Shown: positions 1-9,046 of the stretch, piece by piece
Layout: every line of letters begins with the position of its first letter
How positions within the stretch are numbered: the stretch's first letter is position 1
Source: Arthrobacter sp. efr-133-TYG-118
GTDB lineage: Bacteria; Actinomycetota; Actinomycetes; Actinomycetales; Micrococcaceae
Direction of reading: 5' to 3'
Assembly (NCBI RefSeq): GCF_030209755.1
Contig: NZ_JARVRH010000007.1
Location: 62,001 to 126,000, forward strand
Length of the DNA stretch: 64,000 nucleotides
Made by a program: the position numbers and the translations under genes
Notes under the pieces: model-generated
What the model saw: the letters and a program-made list of their open reading frames with translations, nothing else
The model's database searches: none
What the model was told of the DNA's origin: nothing

Positions 1-534
1 GAACTGGGTGGTCTGCATGCCGACGAATCCGGCAGTCTCCGGTGTGTAGTCGGGGTTGCCGCACATGGGGCTGTTGATGGTGCTGACGGGCTTGCCGCTG
101 GCCTGCAGCAGGTGGAAGTCCGAGCAGCCGGGGGCGTCGGCCACGGGCGAGAAGATGTATCCGTCGAACCCGCGCTGCACGGCGTCCTGGACTTGCTGCA
201 ACTGGGCGGCCGTGTCGAAGTTCGCGTCAAAAACGGTCAGCTCGACACCCATTTTGGCAGCCGTCTCCTGCGCGCCCTTCAGCCGGGTCTGGCAGTAGGC
301 ATTGGCAGCGGCGCACTCTGCCAGATAGGCCACCTTCTTGCCCGCGGGCGCCTTGGTCCCTGCATCGACGAACTTCAGGGTGTTGCCCATGGCTTCGGTG
401 CTGGCCGCGGCCCCGGATGTCGTGGCGGTGGCCGGGGAATCGCTTGCAGCTTTGGGAGGTGCGGTACAGGCGCTGAGGGCGATTGCGGACACGAGTGCAG
501 CGATCCCCAACGCTGTGCTGATCTTCAGAGTCAT
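1..534 (-). CDS. Sugar ABC transporter substrate-binding lipoprotein (partial, C-terminus beyond window)
   Basis: The open frame runs off the left edge and gives 178 N-terminal residues. It starts with a lipoprotein signal peptide (Lys4, a hydrophobic stretch, lipobox Leu-Ser-Ala-Cys with Cys23), then a Ser/Thr/Ala-rich linker, then a type-I periplasmic-binding fold (KKVAYLAECAAANAYCQ, DGYIFSPVADAP) typical of ribose/xylose-type sugar-binding proteins. The ATG at 534 is preceded by a GGAG site. It should deliver a sugar to an ABC permease encoded to the left of the window. The divergent GntR gene and the palindrome between them suggest that regulator controls it. The family call is good; the ligand cannot be read from the sequence. 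Confidence 0.85.
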   Translation of the reverse strand, partial: MTLKISTALGIAALVSAIALSACTAPPKAASDSPATATTSGAAASTEAMGNTLKFVDAGTKAPAGKKVAYLAECAAANAYCQTRLKGAQETAAKMGVELTVFDANFDTAAQLQQVQDAVQRGFDGYIFSPVADAPGCSDFHLLQASGKPVSTINSPMCGNPDYTPETAGFVGMQTTQF

Positions 535-590
535 CGGTTTCTCCAGGGGTTGGATCGGTTGGCTCCCGCAACGATTGTTGGGGCGAAGTG

Positions 591-610
591 AATGTCTAAC
601 TTTGGACATT
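591..610. promoter_or_regulatory. Inverted repeat, probable GntR operator
   Basis: Arms AATGTC and GACATT are perfect 6-bp complements around an 8-bp spacer. The repeat sits 57 bp upstream of the sugar-binding lipoprotein start and 66 bp upstream of the divergent GntR start. Its size and placement fit a GntR/FCD-family operator controlling both genes. The assignment to this regulator is an inference. Confidence 0.5.
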
Positions 611-675
611 ATGCAAGGAGTATCCTTTTCTTGTAAAGGGGTTTCCACCGATGTGAAGGCAGGGTGCGTTTAGCG

Positions 676-1476
676 ATGCCAGAAGAATTCGTGCCGGTTC
701 AGCTCGGCCGCAAGGACGCGTCCGGGCAAATTGCCCGCCAACTGCGAAGGGCGATTAGCGTCGGCCAATGGCTGCCGGGGGAGCGGCTGCCTTCCGAGGT
801 TGAGCTGGCGGAATCATTCGATGTGGCACGCGCAACCGCCCGGGAAGCACTGAAGATCCTGGCGGCAACAGGACTCGTGGTTTCATCCCGCGGAAGCAGA
901 GGAGGGACCTATGTCGCCGTGCCCGATGCCGAGACCGTCGCCGAACAGCTCAGTGACGCCATCCGATTGTGGTACCGGGCGGGCAACGTCTCCCTGCACG
1001 ACGTGGATGAGGCCCGCTGGGTGCTGGAAATGCAGTGCGTCGATCTGGCCGCACGCCGGCGCACCGAAGAGGACCTCGAGGCGATCTACCAGCCCATACA
1101 CCTCGCTTCGAACCCCGACCTCGATCTTGCGGAATGGCTCCAGCTGGACATCGAGTTCCACACGGCGATCACCAGGGCCGCAAAGAACCAGATTCTCGAA
1201 CTCGCCATGATGTCCGTCCATCTCATGCGGCCGGCCACCAACACCGTCTTCGTCGATCTGCTGGACCGCGAAGCCGTCTGGGCGCAACACACGGTCATCT
1301 ACCAGGCCATAGCGGACCAAGACCCGGAAGCCGCCCGCGCGGCATTCCAAAGCCACGTCGGATACCTCGACGACACCCGGCGCAAGGCTCTGGCGGACGT
1401 CAGCGCGACGGATATTTTCGTGGCAACACTGCCCGACTCGAGCCGACTGGCGGCCTCAAGGCCCCGCGCCGAATAA
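676..1476 (+). CDS. GntR-family (FadR/FCD subfamily) transcriptional regulator
   Basis: This is a 266-residue protein with an N-terminal winged helix (about residues 10-80, including GERLPSEVELAESFDVARAT and VSSRGSRGGTYV) and a C-terminal all-helical FCD ligand-binding domain. The FCD metal-site pattern is visible as ExxC in the first helices, DIEFHTAI and HTVIYQAI, then FQSHVGYLDD. It probably senses a sugar acid or related metabolite. It is divergent from a sugar-binding lipoprotein, which it likely represses through the palindrome between them. A GTG 12 bp upstream (664) is an alternative start: the purine-rich GAAGGCAGGG lies close to both. Confidence 0.88.
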   Translation: MPEEFVPVQLGRKDASGQIARQLRRAISVGQWLPGERLPSEVELAESFDVARATAREALKILAATGLVVSSRGSRGGTYVAVPDAETVAEQLSDAIRLWYRAGNVSLHDVDEARWVLEMQCVDLAARRRTEEDLEAIYQPIHLASNPDLDLAEWLQLDIEFHTAITRAAKNQILELAMMSVHLMRPATNTVFVDLLDREAVWAQHTVIYQAIADQDPEAARAAFQSHVGYLDDTRRKALADVSATDIFVATLPDSSRLAASRPRAE

Positions 1477-1834
1477 CCGCCCGGACTTTCGAGAGCTCCC
1501 AGTGTTTTCCGGCGTTGGGTCCTGGCTGGCTGGGCCTCCGCCTGCCCTGGGTTGGGTAGTTCGGTTCCTCGTTCGGGTTGTGTCTGGTTGGTCGTGTCTG
1601 GCCGACACCAGTTCATGGTTCAAGATGCGGGGTACGACATGATGAAACCGAACTTGGTGCGGACGTTCGTTGGAAAGCTGCTCCTGGTCGTAAGGGGGAG
1701 TTGTGCCTGTCCGCTTATCCTGCCAAACGGGGCGTAGACAGTGTCCACACTTACGTCTGCTTTGTGAAGTGCCTATGGCGGTCCGCGCCTGAGTCTTCGA
1801 CGTACATGCCGTCAATACACGTGCGGGTTCGGGG
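1477..1834. other. Intergenic stretch with no recognisable gene
   Basis: This 358-bp gap lies between the convergent GntR gene and the alpha/beta hydrolase. Open frames here are short, lack good ribosome binding sites and resemble no family I know. A small palindrome, GTGTC-N5-GACAC, lies at 1594-1608. It may be a remnant of an eroded gene. Confidence 0.4.
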
Positions 1835-2734
1835 CTACATGCGGGACCGGGCCCGTGTCTGGAGCCATGAAGCGATGCGGTCAAGGCCGGTGGTCATTGC
1901 AGGTGTCGCTGGCCGGTTCAGGAATCCGTGCCGGGTTCCTGGTTGGTATTCGTTCTCGACGGACACGTGGTGTGCTGCCAGTTCTGATGCGAACGCGTCA
2001 CCGGACGCACGTAGTGTGTCGTATTCGGCGTTGAGGATCAGGGTGTCCGGGAATTGCGAAAGGTCCGCTCCGCCCGGGAACGCGCGCGGGTCGTTCATGT
2101 TTTGAAGGGATCCGGCGTAGTTTCGGTTCATGCGTTCTACCGTTGCCGGGGTGAATTGCCAGAGCCCCCGGGGTCCCCGGAGTTTCCTTTTTACCTCTTG
2201 CTGCAGTGGCGGCAGTTGCGCGTGGAGGGTTGGGTAGGCGAGGACCAGCGAGGACGGCCCGTTTTGCCTTGTGCCGAGGTCAAGGGTTGCACCAGCTGCC
2301 AGACATGCTCCGGCGCTGGCACCGCCGAGTGCAATCCGCGTGGTTTCCACACCGCCATCGGACAACGATTTTGCCACCGCGGTGAAGGCGGCCGTGACGT
2401 CCTCGAGGGGTACCGGGAACCGGATACCGGGTAGCTTCCCGGGGCGGGTTTTGCGAAATGGGCTCCATGGAGGCACGCGGCGGTAGTCCACTGAGATGAC
2501 GTGGATCCCTCTGGCCGCCAGCCCGAGGCCCACGTCGTGGGCCTCGGGCATGTTCAGGTCCCCGTGGGAGAACGCACCGCCATGGAGCCATACGAGCGTC
2601 GGGGTGGCGGTGTCCGGTGAACCGTAAAGACGTGCCGGCACGGGTCCGTGGGGACCCGGGAAGGCTGTGTCGGTGACCGTTTCGAGGATCCGCTCCGCTC
2701 GTGCAGTCCCTGCGGATCCGGTGCGTGGTGGCAC
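1835..2734 (-). CDS. Alpha/beta hydrolase of the hormone-sensitive-lipase (HGG) family
   Basis: This is a 299-residue carboxylesterase-type hydrolase. It has the oxyanion-hole motif HGGAF (residues 51-55), the nucleophile elbow GGASAG with Ser140, and a catalytic His at GTRHGF (His269). The acid is probably the Asp in NAEYDTLRASGD. There is no signal peptide, so it is cytosolic. The GTG start has a GAAGGGA site upstream. It lies 44 bp downstream of the epimerase in a minus-strand glycoside operon, which suggests it removes acyl groups from imported plant glycosides. The substrate is an inference. Confidence 0.85.
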   Translation of the reverse strand: MPPRTGSAGTARAERILETVTDTAFPGPHGPVPARLYGSPDTATPTLVWLHGGAFSHGDLNMPEAHDVGLGLAARGIHVISVDYRRVPPWSPFRKTRPGKLPGIRFPVPLEDVTAAFTAVAKSLSDGGVETTRIALGGASAGACLAAGATLDLGTRQNGPSSLVLAYPTLHAQLPPLQQEVKRKLRGPRGLWQFTPATVERMNRNYAGSLQNMNDPRAFPGGADLSQFPDTLILNAEYDTLRASGDAFASELAAHHVSVENEYQPGTRHGFLNRPATPAMTTGLDRIASWLQTRARSRM

Positions 2735-2778
2735 GGGTGTGTGTCCCTTCTATGCGCGGCGTGTTGGCCGGTCGTATC

Positions 2779-4233
2779 TCAATCGTGGACGGGCGTTGCG
2801 GGTTCAAGTTGGGCTAGGAATCGGTTGGATGCTGCCTGCCTGGCGTAGTCGTCCGGGTTCTTGACGCATTTAGGGCACCAGTGGCCGGCTGTGAGGATCA
2901 GCCGGGGGCTGCCGCGGAAGGTATGGCCTGAATCGCATTGCCAGGTCAGTGGCGTTGCGATGTCGCCGCTTGCCATGGTGTGGGAGATTAGTTTGCCGCC
3001 CCGGAACTCCGCCACGCCTGTCATGTCTGCCGTTGACCAGTCGGAGGGGTCCTTGGATTCGTCGTAGCCGTGGTCCAAACGCCGGGGTTCCTTGTCGGGC
3101 TGGGGTGGGATGAATGTGGACCAGTCGCCGATGCTTTCCCATTGCTCGCGTGAGCCGAAGTACGCGCTGATCTTGGCGTGGTCGTTGGTGGCGATCCATG
3201 CCATGGTTCCGCGGGGCTTCCGTGTCAATGGTTTCATCACGAGGTGCTTGATGACCGGGGCGGGGATCTTGCCCGCGAGGCGGACGCTTGCGGGTCCTGT
3301 GGCTATTGCGCGGCCAAGGGCTTCCGGGAATGAGTCTTCCCGGAAGGGAACGAGATTCTCGAGTACGTCCGAATCTGAATACCACATGCCGTGGAAGTTG
3401 GTGGTGGCAAACCAGTTCCGGTCGTACCACTTACGCACGTCTTTGACGCCCATGGCGGCCGTCATCCGGGTCTGCAGCTCCCAGTTGGTGAGCCGCCAGC
3501 CGTCCCCGCCGCCGATGTTGTAGACGCCGCCCCAGAAGTGGCCGGGGACGCCGTCTTCGCAGATGTTGGCCAGCAGGCGGGAGGCGTCTTCCACGGACAC
3601 CCATTCCATGACTCCGCTGAAGGTGGAGTGAGTCATGATCGGATCGCGGGTTTCGAGGATTCCGGGGTGGAAGATGCCGGTCTGGCGCAGCGAAACCCAG
3701 TTCTTGAGTCCGGAGTCGATCAGTTCGCGTTCGGCGATGACCTTGCTTTGGCCGTATTCGTCGTAGTGCGAGACGCGTAGTGGGTCTCCGACGCGGCCCC
3801 AGTGATGGGGTGGGTTGCGGTCCCCGCTTTGGGCGACGGTGCCGATTGTCACCAGGCGGACGGTGTCCGGGTCCGGCTGTTCTTTTACGGCCTTGATGAC
3901 GTTCCGGGCTCCGCCGACGTTCACTGCGTGGGTGAGCTCGGGGTGGTCGTCGGCAAACGGTGACACGACAGCCCCGGTGTGCAGGACGTAGTCGGCTCCG
4001 GTGACGCAGGACAGGACGGTGGGGTAGTCCGTGATGTCCCCGTGGACGACGCTGAGGTTGTCCATGGCTTGGAACCGGCGGATGATTCCGGTGTCTTTTT
4101 CGGTTGGCAGGACCAGGGCGAGGATGTCGAAGCGATCGGCGCGTTGGGCGAATTCCCGCAGTATGTATTGCCCCCAGTTTCCGGTGGCACCGGTGAGGAA
4201 GATCCGTTTCTTCTGTTTCTGTGTTGGTTTCAC
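2779..4233 (-). CDS. NAD(P)-dependent epimerase/dehydratase with a C-terminal zinc ribbon
   Basis: This is a 484-residue extended-SDR enzyme. It has an N-terminal Rossmann motif TGATGNWG (residues 14-21) and the catalytic YGQSK. Such enzymes epimerise, dehydrate or oxidise sugars using bound NAD(P). After the SDR fold there is about 100 extra residues ending in a cysteine pattern, C433-x3-H437 then C453-x2-C456, that resembles a treble-clef or DUF4379-like zinc ribbon. That is unusual for this family. Its ATG overlaps the stop of the upstream glycosidase (ATGA), so translation is coupled. It probably processes a sugar released by the two glycosidases. Confidence 0.85.
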   Translation of the reverse strand: MKPTQKQKKRIFLTGATGNWGQYILREFAQRADRFDILALVLPTEKDTGIIRRFQAMDNLSVVHGDITDYPTVLSCVTGADYVLHTGAVVSPFADDHPELTHAVNVGGARNVIKAVKEQPDPDTVRLVTIGTVAQSGDRNPPHHWGRVGDPLRVSHYDEYGQSKVIAERELIDSGLKNWVSLRQTGIFHPGILETRDPIMTHSTFSGVMEWVSVEDASRLLANICEDGVPGHFWGGVYNIGGGDGWRLTNWELQTRMTAAMGVKDVRKWYDRNWFATTNFHGMWYSDSDVLENLVPFREDSFPEALGRAIATGPASVRLAGKIPAPVIKHLVMKPLTRKPRGTMAWIATNDHAKISAYFGSREQWESIGDWSTFIPPQPDKEPRRLDHGYDESKDPSDWSTADMTGVAEFRGGKLISHTMASGDIATPLTWQCDSGHTFRGSPRLILTAGHWCPKCVKNPDDYARQAASNRFLAQLEPATPVHD

Positions 4234-6512
4234 TGGAATGAGGGTTCCTTGCTAGCTTCGATCAGCTGGTGGAGGGATTCGAGGGGGATGCTCACGCCGG
4301 GGAATTTCGCGAACTGGTTCATCGGCATGGAGTAGGCCATCTTGAGCCCGTCCTGCATTCCCTCTGCGGCGTGCCGCTGTTCCTCTGTCAGGGAGGCGGT
4401 GATGCCCTCGATGAGCAGCGGCCCGACGATGGGGTGGGTGAACCATTCCTCGACGGTGGACGTCAGGCTCAGAGGCGACGGGCGGCCGGCGTCGCCGTGA
4501 ATGCTGATAGTGGTCCGGGCGGCGATGTCGTGGGAGGACCGGCCCAGTTCAATGGAGTACCGGCCCGGGGTGACGGCCCAGCGGTGGTCTGTGACGTCGT
4601 AATAGGCGAAGGCCCGGCGGTCCAGATCCAGGGTCAATGTCCGGGATTCACCGGGCTCGAGGGTGACTTTGCGGAACGCGCGCAGTTCACGCACAGGGGT
4701 CCGGACCGGCCTTTCGGGGGCACCGACGTAGATCTGGATGACGTCCGCCCCGGCGTGTTCCCCGGTGTTGGTGACAGTGACTTGCACGCTGGCTTCGTCA
4801 TCGCCCACGGTCAAAGCGGTGAGGTCGGAGTAGCTGAATGTGGTGTAGCTGAGTCCGTGACCGAACGCATACCTCGCGGGCACGTTCACGGTTTCGTGGT
4901 ACCGGTAGCCGACGAGGACTCCTTCTCCGTAGCGGACGTGTCCGGCCTCGCCGGGGAAGTTGATGAAGGAGGCGGTGTCGTTGAGTCGGAACGGTATCGA
5001 CTCGGCGAGCCGGCCCGAGGGGTTGGTGCGGCCGGTGAGGATGTCGGCGATGGCCCCGCCGCCTGCCTGGCCGAGGGCCCACCCTTCGACGATCGCGTCG
5101 ACGTCGTCGTGCCACGGTTCCAGGGTCACGACGCCGCCGTTGGACAGGACGACGACGGTGCGGTTGCTGACTTCCGCGACAGCGTGAATGAGTGCGACGT
5201 GGTCCTCGGGAAGGTCAAGATGGGCCCGGTCGAATCCTTCCGATTCCTCTTTCTCTTCCAGTCCGACGAAGACGATGCTGACGTCGGCGTGGCGGGCCAA
5301 GTCGACGGCCTCCGCGCGCAGCAAGGCCGAGCTCGATGCCTCACGTGAGGAGCCAAAGCCTGGTGCATAGAGGACCCGGTCTTCGCCCAACGCACGCCGT
5401 AGTTCCTCAAGCGGCACGTCGACATGCGTGGCGTTGACGTGCGAGCTGCCGCCACCCTGGTAGCGGGGCTGTTCGGCGAACTCTCCGAGGACCGCCACGG
5501 TTATGCCGTGCCGGAGCGGCAGAGTGTTGTTCTCGTTGCGCAGCAGCACGATCGACGCGGCGGCGGCGCGGCGCGCGAGTGCGTGGTGTTCGCCGGCGTC
5601 GAACACTGCCGGGCCGTCGTCGAGGGCTGTCCGGCGCTGCAGGGCAGCGATCCGTGCGGCGCTGGCGTCAACGAGCCGGGCGTCGAGGGTACCGTCCTCG
5701 ACGGCGGAGATCACCTCAGTGACGGTGGCGCCGTCGGTGCCGGGCATCTCCAGGTCAAGGCCGGCTTCAAGGGCGGCGGCGCGGTTGCTGACTGCTCCCC
5801 AGTCCGACACGACGGCGCCGTCGAATCCCCATTCGGTGCGCAGGATGTCGGTGAGGAGCCACCGGTTTTCCGAGGCGTAGGTGCCGTTGATGCGGTTGTA
5901 GGAGCACATCACGGTGGCCGGGTCACTGTCGCGGACCACCCGTTCGAAGGCCGGGAAGTAGATTTCCCGAAGGGTCCGCTCGTCAACATCGGAGCTGACC
6001 CGCATCCGGTCCGTTTCCTGGTTGTTGGCCGCGAAGTGCTTCACCGAGGTGCCTACGCCTTGGGTCTGCACCCCGCGGACATACGCTGCGCCGAGGATGC
6101 CGGTGACCAACGGGTCTTCTGAGAGGTATTCGAAATTCCGACCGCACAGCGGGGAACGCTTGATGTTGATCGCGGGACCGAGGAGGACGTTGACGGACAA
6201 CGCCCGTGCTTCGCGTCCAAGGGCGCGGCCGACCTCTTCGACGAGTTCCGGGTCCCAGCTGGAACCCAAAGCGGTCCCGGGCGGGAAGCAGGTGGAGGGC
6301 AGGCTGGCGTGGAACCCGAGGTTGTCTGCTGTTCCTTCCTGGCGGCGGACGCCGTGCGGCCCGTCCACCATCACGATCGAGGGGACGCCTGGCACTGGGG
6401 CGGTAGACCAGAAGTCGCGGCCGGAGAGCAGGGATGCCTTCTCCTGGATGCTCAGGTTCTGGACGGACTGCCCGGCCGCGGCTTCGACGGTGTCGGTGGT
6501 CAGGGGGTTCAT
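4230..6512 (-). CDS. Glycoside hydrolase family 3 beta-glycosidase
   Basis: This is a 760-residue GH3 enzyme, probably a beta-glucosidase. Domains in order: a TIM barrel with KHFAANNQET and the nucleophile Asp237 in VVSDWGAV; an alpha/beta sandwich (about 300-520); and a fibronectin-III-like domain (about 550-660, HAGADVIQIYVG, PVRELRAFRKV). No signal peptide is seen, so it should act on imported glycosides. A further helical tail of about 80 residues (MPMNQFAKFPG) recurs in similar form at the end of the upstream GH78 enzyme. Its start overlaps the GH78 stop (ATGA), and its stop overlaps the epimerase start. Confidence 0.93.
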   Translation of the reverse strand: MNPLTTDTVEAAAGQSVQNLSIQEKASLLSGRDFWSTAPVPGVPSIVMVDGPHGVRRQEGTADNLGFHASLPSTCFPPGTALGSSWDPELVEEVGRALGREARALSVNVLLGPAINIKRSPLCGRNFEYLSEDPLVTGILGAAYVRGVQTQGVGTSVKHFAANNQETDRMRVSSDVDERTLREIYFPAFERVVRDSDPATVMCSYNRINGTYASENRWLLTDILRTEWGFDGAVVSDWGAVSNRAAALEAGLDLEMPGTDGATVTEVISAVEDGTLDARLVDASAARIAALQRRTALDDGPAVFDAGEHHALARRAAAASIVLLRNENNTLPLRHGITVAVLGEFAEQPRYQGGGSSHVNATHVDVPLEELRRALGEDRVLYAPGFGSSREASSSALLRAEAVDLARHADVSIVFVGLEEKEESEGFDRAHLDLPEDHVALIHAVAEVSNRTVVVLSNGGVVTLEPWHDDVDAIVEGWALGQAGGGAIADILTGRTNPSGRLAESIPFRLNDTASFINFPGEAGHVRYGEGVLVGYRYHETVNVPARYAFGHGLSYTTFSYSDLTALTVGDDEASVQVTVTNTGEHAGADVIQIYVGAPERPVRTPVRELRAFRKVTLEPGESRTLTLDLDRRAFAYYDVTDHRWAVTPGRYSIELGRSSHDIAARTTISIHGDAGRPSPLSLTSTVEEWFTHPIVGPLLIEGITASLTEEQRHAAEGMQDGLKMAYSMPMNQFAKFPGVSIPLESLHQLIEASKEPSFQ

Positions 6513-9025
6513 GCGCTTACCTCGTTCGCTGCGGTCAGGACTTTTTCGATGGCTTCGGCGAATCCTTCGGGTCGCATGGGGATCATGCCGAGCATGTCCT
6601 TGATGCTGAGGTTCTTCGCTTCGGGGCTGTTGGCGTCCAGCGGGATGCCTGGGAAGTAGCTTGCGAAGGTCTCGGCGAAGGCTTGCCAGGTGTCGGGGTC
6701 TCGGGCGAGGACGCCGAAGGTGGTGTCCAGGCTGTAGGCGGGCCGTTCGTTGAAACCCTTGGGTACCTGGTAGTTCCAGTGGTGGGTTCCGGGTCCGACT
6801 TCGGTGACGAGGTCCTCCGGGTGCAGTGGAAGGACGACCTCCGCGCGGGTGCCTTCAGGGACCGTCACGTCCATGACAACGGTCCCGTCGTCGATCTGCC
6901 AGGAGATGGCTGCTTCACCGTAGGGGGTGAGGTGGCGTGCGGCGGCGCTGGTGAGGTCTCCACCAGGTTTGGGAGCGAAGCGGATCCGTTTGTAGCCGGG
7001 TTCCGCCGGTGCGAGGCCGGCGACGGTGCGGTGCATCCAATCGGCTACGGCGCCGAGGGCGTAGTGATTGAAGGAAGTCATGCCGCCGGGATTGACGGTG
7101 CCATCCGGCCTCATGGAATCCCACCGCTCCCAGATAGTGGTGGCATCCATGGTCACCGGGTACAGGAATGAAGGGCACTCTGTCTGGAGCAGGAGCCTAT
7201 AGGCGTCCTCCAGGTGTCCAGTCCGGGCCAGTGCGTCGCAGAGCACCGGGGTGCCGACGAACCCGGTGGAGATCGTGTACTTCGCCTCGCCGACCAGCCC
7301 AGCGAGCATCTCCCCAGCCCGTTCCGTCTGGGCCTCGCTGAGGATGTCGAAGGTGATGGCCAGCGAGTAGGCGGTGGCAGTGCCGTTGACGAGCCGGCCG
7401 GACGGTGCCACATATTCGTCCAGGAACGCCTGCTTCACCCGCTCTGCCAGCTTCGAGAACCGGCTCTGGTCCTCCCGGTGCCCGAGGATACCGGCTGTTT
7501 GGGCCATGACGTCGGTGACGCGGCAGAAATAGGCGGCGGCGACCAGATGTGGTTCGGTCTTGCCTTTGCCAGGATTTTCCGGAGGGGCATCCGGATCCAG
7601 CCAGTCACCGAACTGGAACCCGGTGTCCCAGAGGCCGTCGGGGTTCAGCAGCCCCTCGACCTGGGCGGTGAAGTCCTTCATGGAGTTGTAGGCGTCGGCG
7701 AGGATCCGCTCCTCACCGTAGGCCTGGTAGAGGGTCCAGGGCAGCAGGACAGCGGCGTCCGACCAGACAGCGGTGGTCATCGGGGCCGCGTGGGTCTGGA
7801 AGTCCGGAACCACCATGGGCACATACCCCTTCTCGCTCTGTTCCAGGGCGAGGTCCCGCAGCCAGGATCCGAGGATGCCACGGACGTCGTAAAGATAGGC
7901 GGCCGTGGGGCCGAAGATGTTGATGTCCCCTGTCCATCCGAGCCGTTCGTCTCGTTGCGGGCAGTCCGTGGGAAGGCTGACGAAGTTTCCTTTCATCGAC
8001 CAGAGAGTGTTGCTGTGCAGCTGGTTGAGAAGCGGATTGGAGGATTCGAACCAGCCCGTGCGGGTCATGTCGGTGTGGATGACGACGGCGGTCAGTCGGT
8101 CCGCTGTCAGCTGTCCCGGGTAACCGTCGATTTCGACATAGCGGAACCCGTGGAATGTAAAACGCGGTTCCCAGGTCTCCAGACCGCCACCTCGCAGGGT
8201 GTAGGTGTCGGTTGCTTTCGCCGTGCGCAGCGGGCGGGTGCCGAGCTCGCCGTCCTCCAAAACCTCGGCGTGGCGGAGCGTCACGGTCGTGCCCGCATCG
8301 CCTTCCACGTTGAGCCGGACCCAGCCGACCAGGTTCTGGCCGAAATCGGCCACGGTTTTGCCGGACCGCGTGGTGATCAACCGCTGGACGGTGATTTCCT
8401 CGATACACCGCACCGGTTCTTTTGTAGGGGCCTCCAATGTCCCCAGGTCCCAGTCGATGACCTCGACCCCGGCCCAGGCGGAGTCATCGAACCCCGGGGT
8501 TGACCAGCCTGGCTGTTCCCGGCGGGCGTCGTACTGCTCGCCGTCGTAGATGCTGTCGGAGAGGACCGGCCCGGGGGCCGTCCGGAAATCAGTGTCGGTG
8601 ACCACGGTTTCGCTGTGGTCGGCGTAGTCGAGTTCGAGCTGCATGAAGAGTCCGGGCCGGTCGGCGAAGATGTTCTTCGTGGGCCCTGCCCCCTCCCAGC
8701 CAAGCCGTCCACGGGCCCAGCCTTCGCCGACCATGGCACCGAGGGTGTTGGCGCCGTCGTTGAGCAACTCCGTGACGTCGTAAGTGCTGTAGTTGAGCCG
8801 GTGCCGGTAGCTGGTCCAGCCCGGTGCCAGGACCTCATCGCCTACGCGGCGCCCGTTCAGGTAGGCCTCGACGAAGCCGGGGGCAGTTACGTGAAGGACC
8901 GCTTTCTGCACGTCGGAGGCGCTGAAGTCGCGGCGGAACAAGGGCGCCCGCTCAGGCCTGTCTGTCGCGTCGGAATGGGGAAGGGGCGCGATGAACCTTG
9001 CGGTCCAGGGGAGGGATGCAGTCAT
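6509..9025 (-). CDS. Glycoside hydrolase family 78 alpha-L-rhamnosidase
   Basis: This is an 838-residue enzyme releasing terminal alpha-L-rhamnose. The order is typical of GH78: an N-terminal beta-sandwich (AYLNGRRVGDEVLAPGWTSY), a concanavalin-like domain, then the (alpha/alpha)6 catalytic barrel with DCPQRDERLGWTGD (354-367) and TIWERWDS, where the family catalytic acid and base lie. It lacks a signal peptide. The C-terminal 70 residues (FPGIPL, MIPMRPEGFA) form a tail like that of the neighbouring GH3 enzyme. It is the first glycosidase of the operon, and the MFS gene ends 21 bp upstream. Rutinosides or similar rhamnosyl-glucosides are plausible substrates. Confidence 0.93.
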   Translation of the reverse strand: MTASLPWTARFIAPLPHSDATDRPERAPLFRRDFSASDVQKAVLHVTAPGFVEAYLNGRRVGDEVLAPGWTSYRHRLNYSTYDVTELLNDGANTLGAMVGEGWARGRLGWEGAGPTKNIFADRPGLFMQLELDYADHSETVVTDTDFRTAPGPVLSDSIYDGEQYDARREQPGWSTPGFDDSAWAGVEVIDWDLGTLEAPTKEPVRCIEEITVQRLITTRSGKTVADFGQNLVGWVRLNVEGDAGTTVTLRHAEVLEDGELGTRPLRTAKATDTYTLRGGGLETWEPRFTFHGFRYVEIDGYPGQLTADRLTAVVIHTDMTRTGWFESSNPLLNQLHSNTLWSMKGNFVSLPTDCPQRDERLGWTGDINIFGPTAAYLYDVRGILGSWLRDLALEQSEKGYVPMVVPDFQTHAAPMTTAVWSDAAVLLPWTLYQAYGEERILADAYNSMKDFTAQVEGLLNPDGLWDTGFQFGDWLDPDAPPENPGKGKTEPHLVAAAYFCRVTDVMAQTAGILGHREDQSRFSKLAERVKQAFLDEYVAPSGRLVNGTATAYSLAITFDILSEAQTERAGEMLAGLVGEAKYTISTGFVGTPVLCDALARTGHLEDAYRLLLQTECPSFLYPVTMDATTIWERWDSMRPDGTVNPGGMTSFNHYALGAVADWMHRTVAGLAPAEPGYKRIRFAPKPGGDLTSAAARHLTPYGEAAISWQIDDGTVVMDVTVPEGTRAEVVLPLHPEDLVTEVGPGTHHWNYQVPKGFNERPAYSLDTTFGVLARDPDTWQAFAETFASYFPGIPLDANSPEAKNLSIKDMLGMIPMRPEGFAEAIEKVLTAANEVSA

Positions 9026-9046
9026 GGGAGTCTTTCGAAGATGGTC

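Noticed and set aside
1621..1737. Short plus-strand ORF downstream of the GntR gene
   Set aside because: No ribosome binding site, no recognisable family and atypical composition; left as intergenic.
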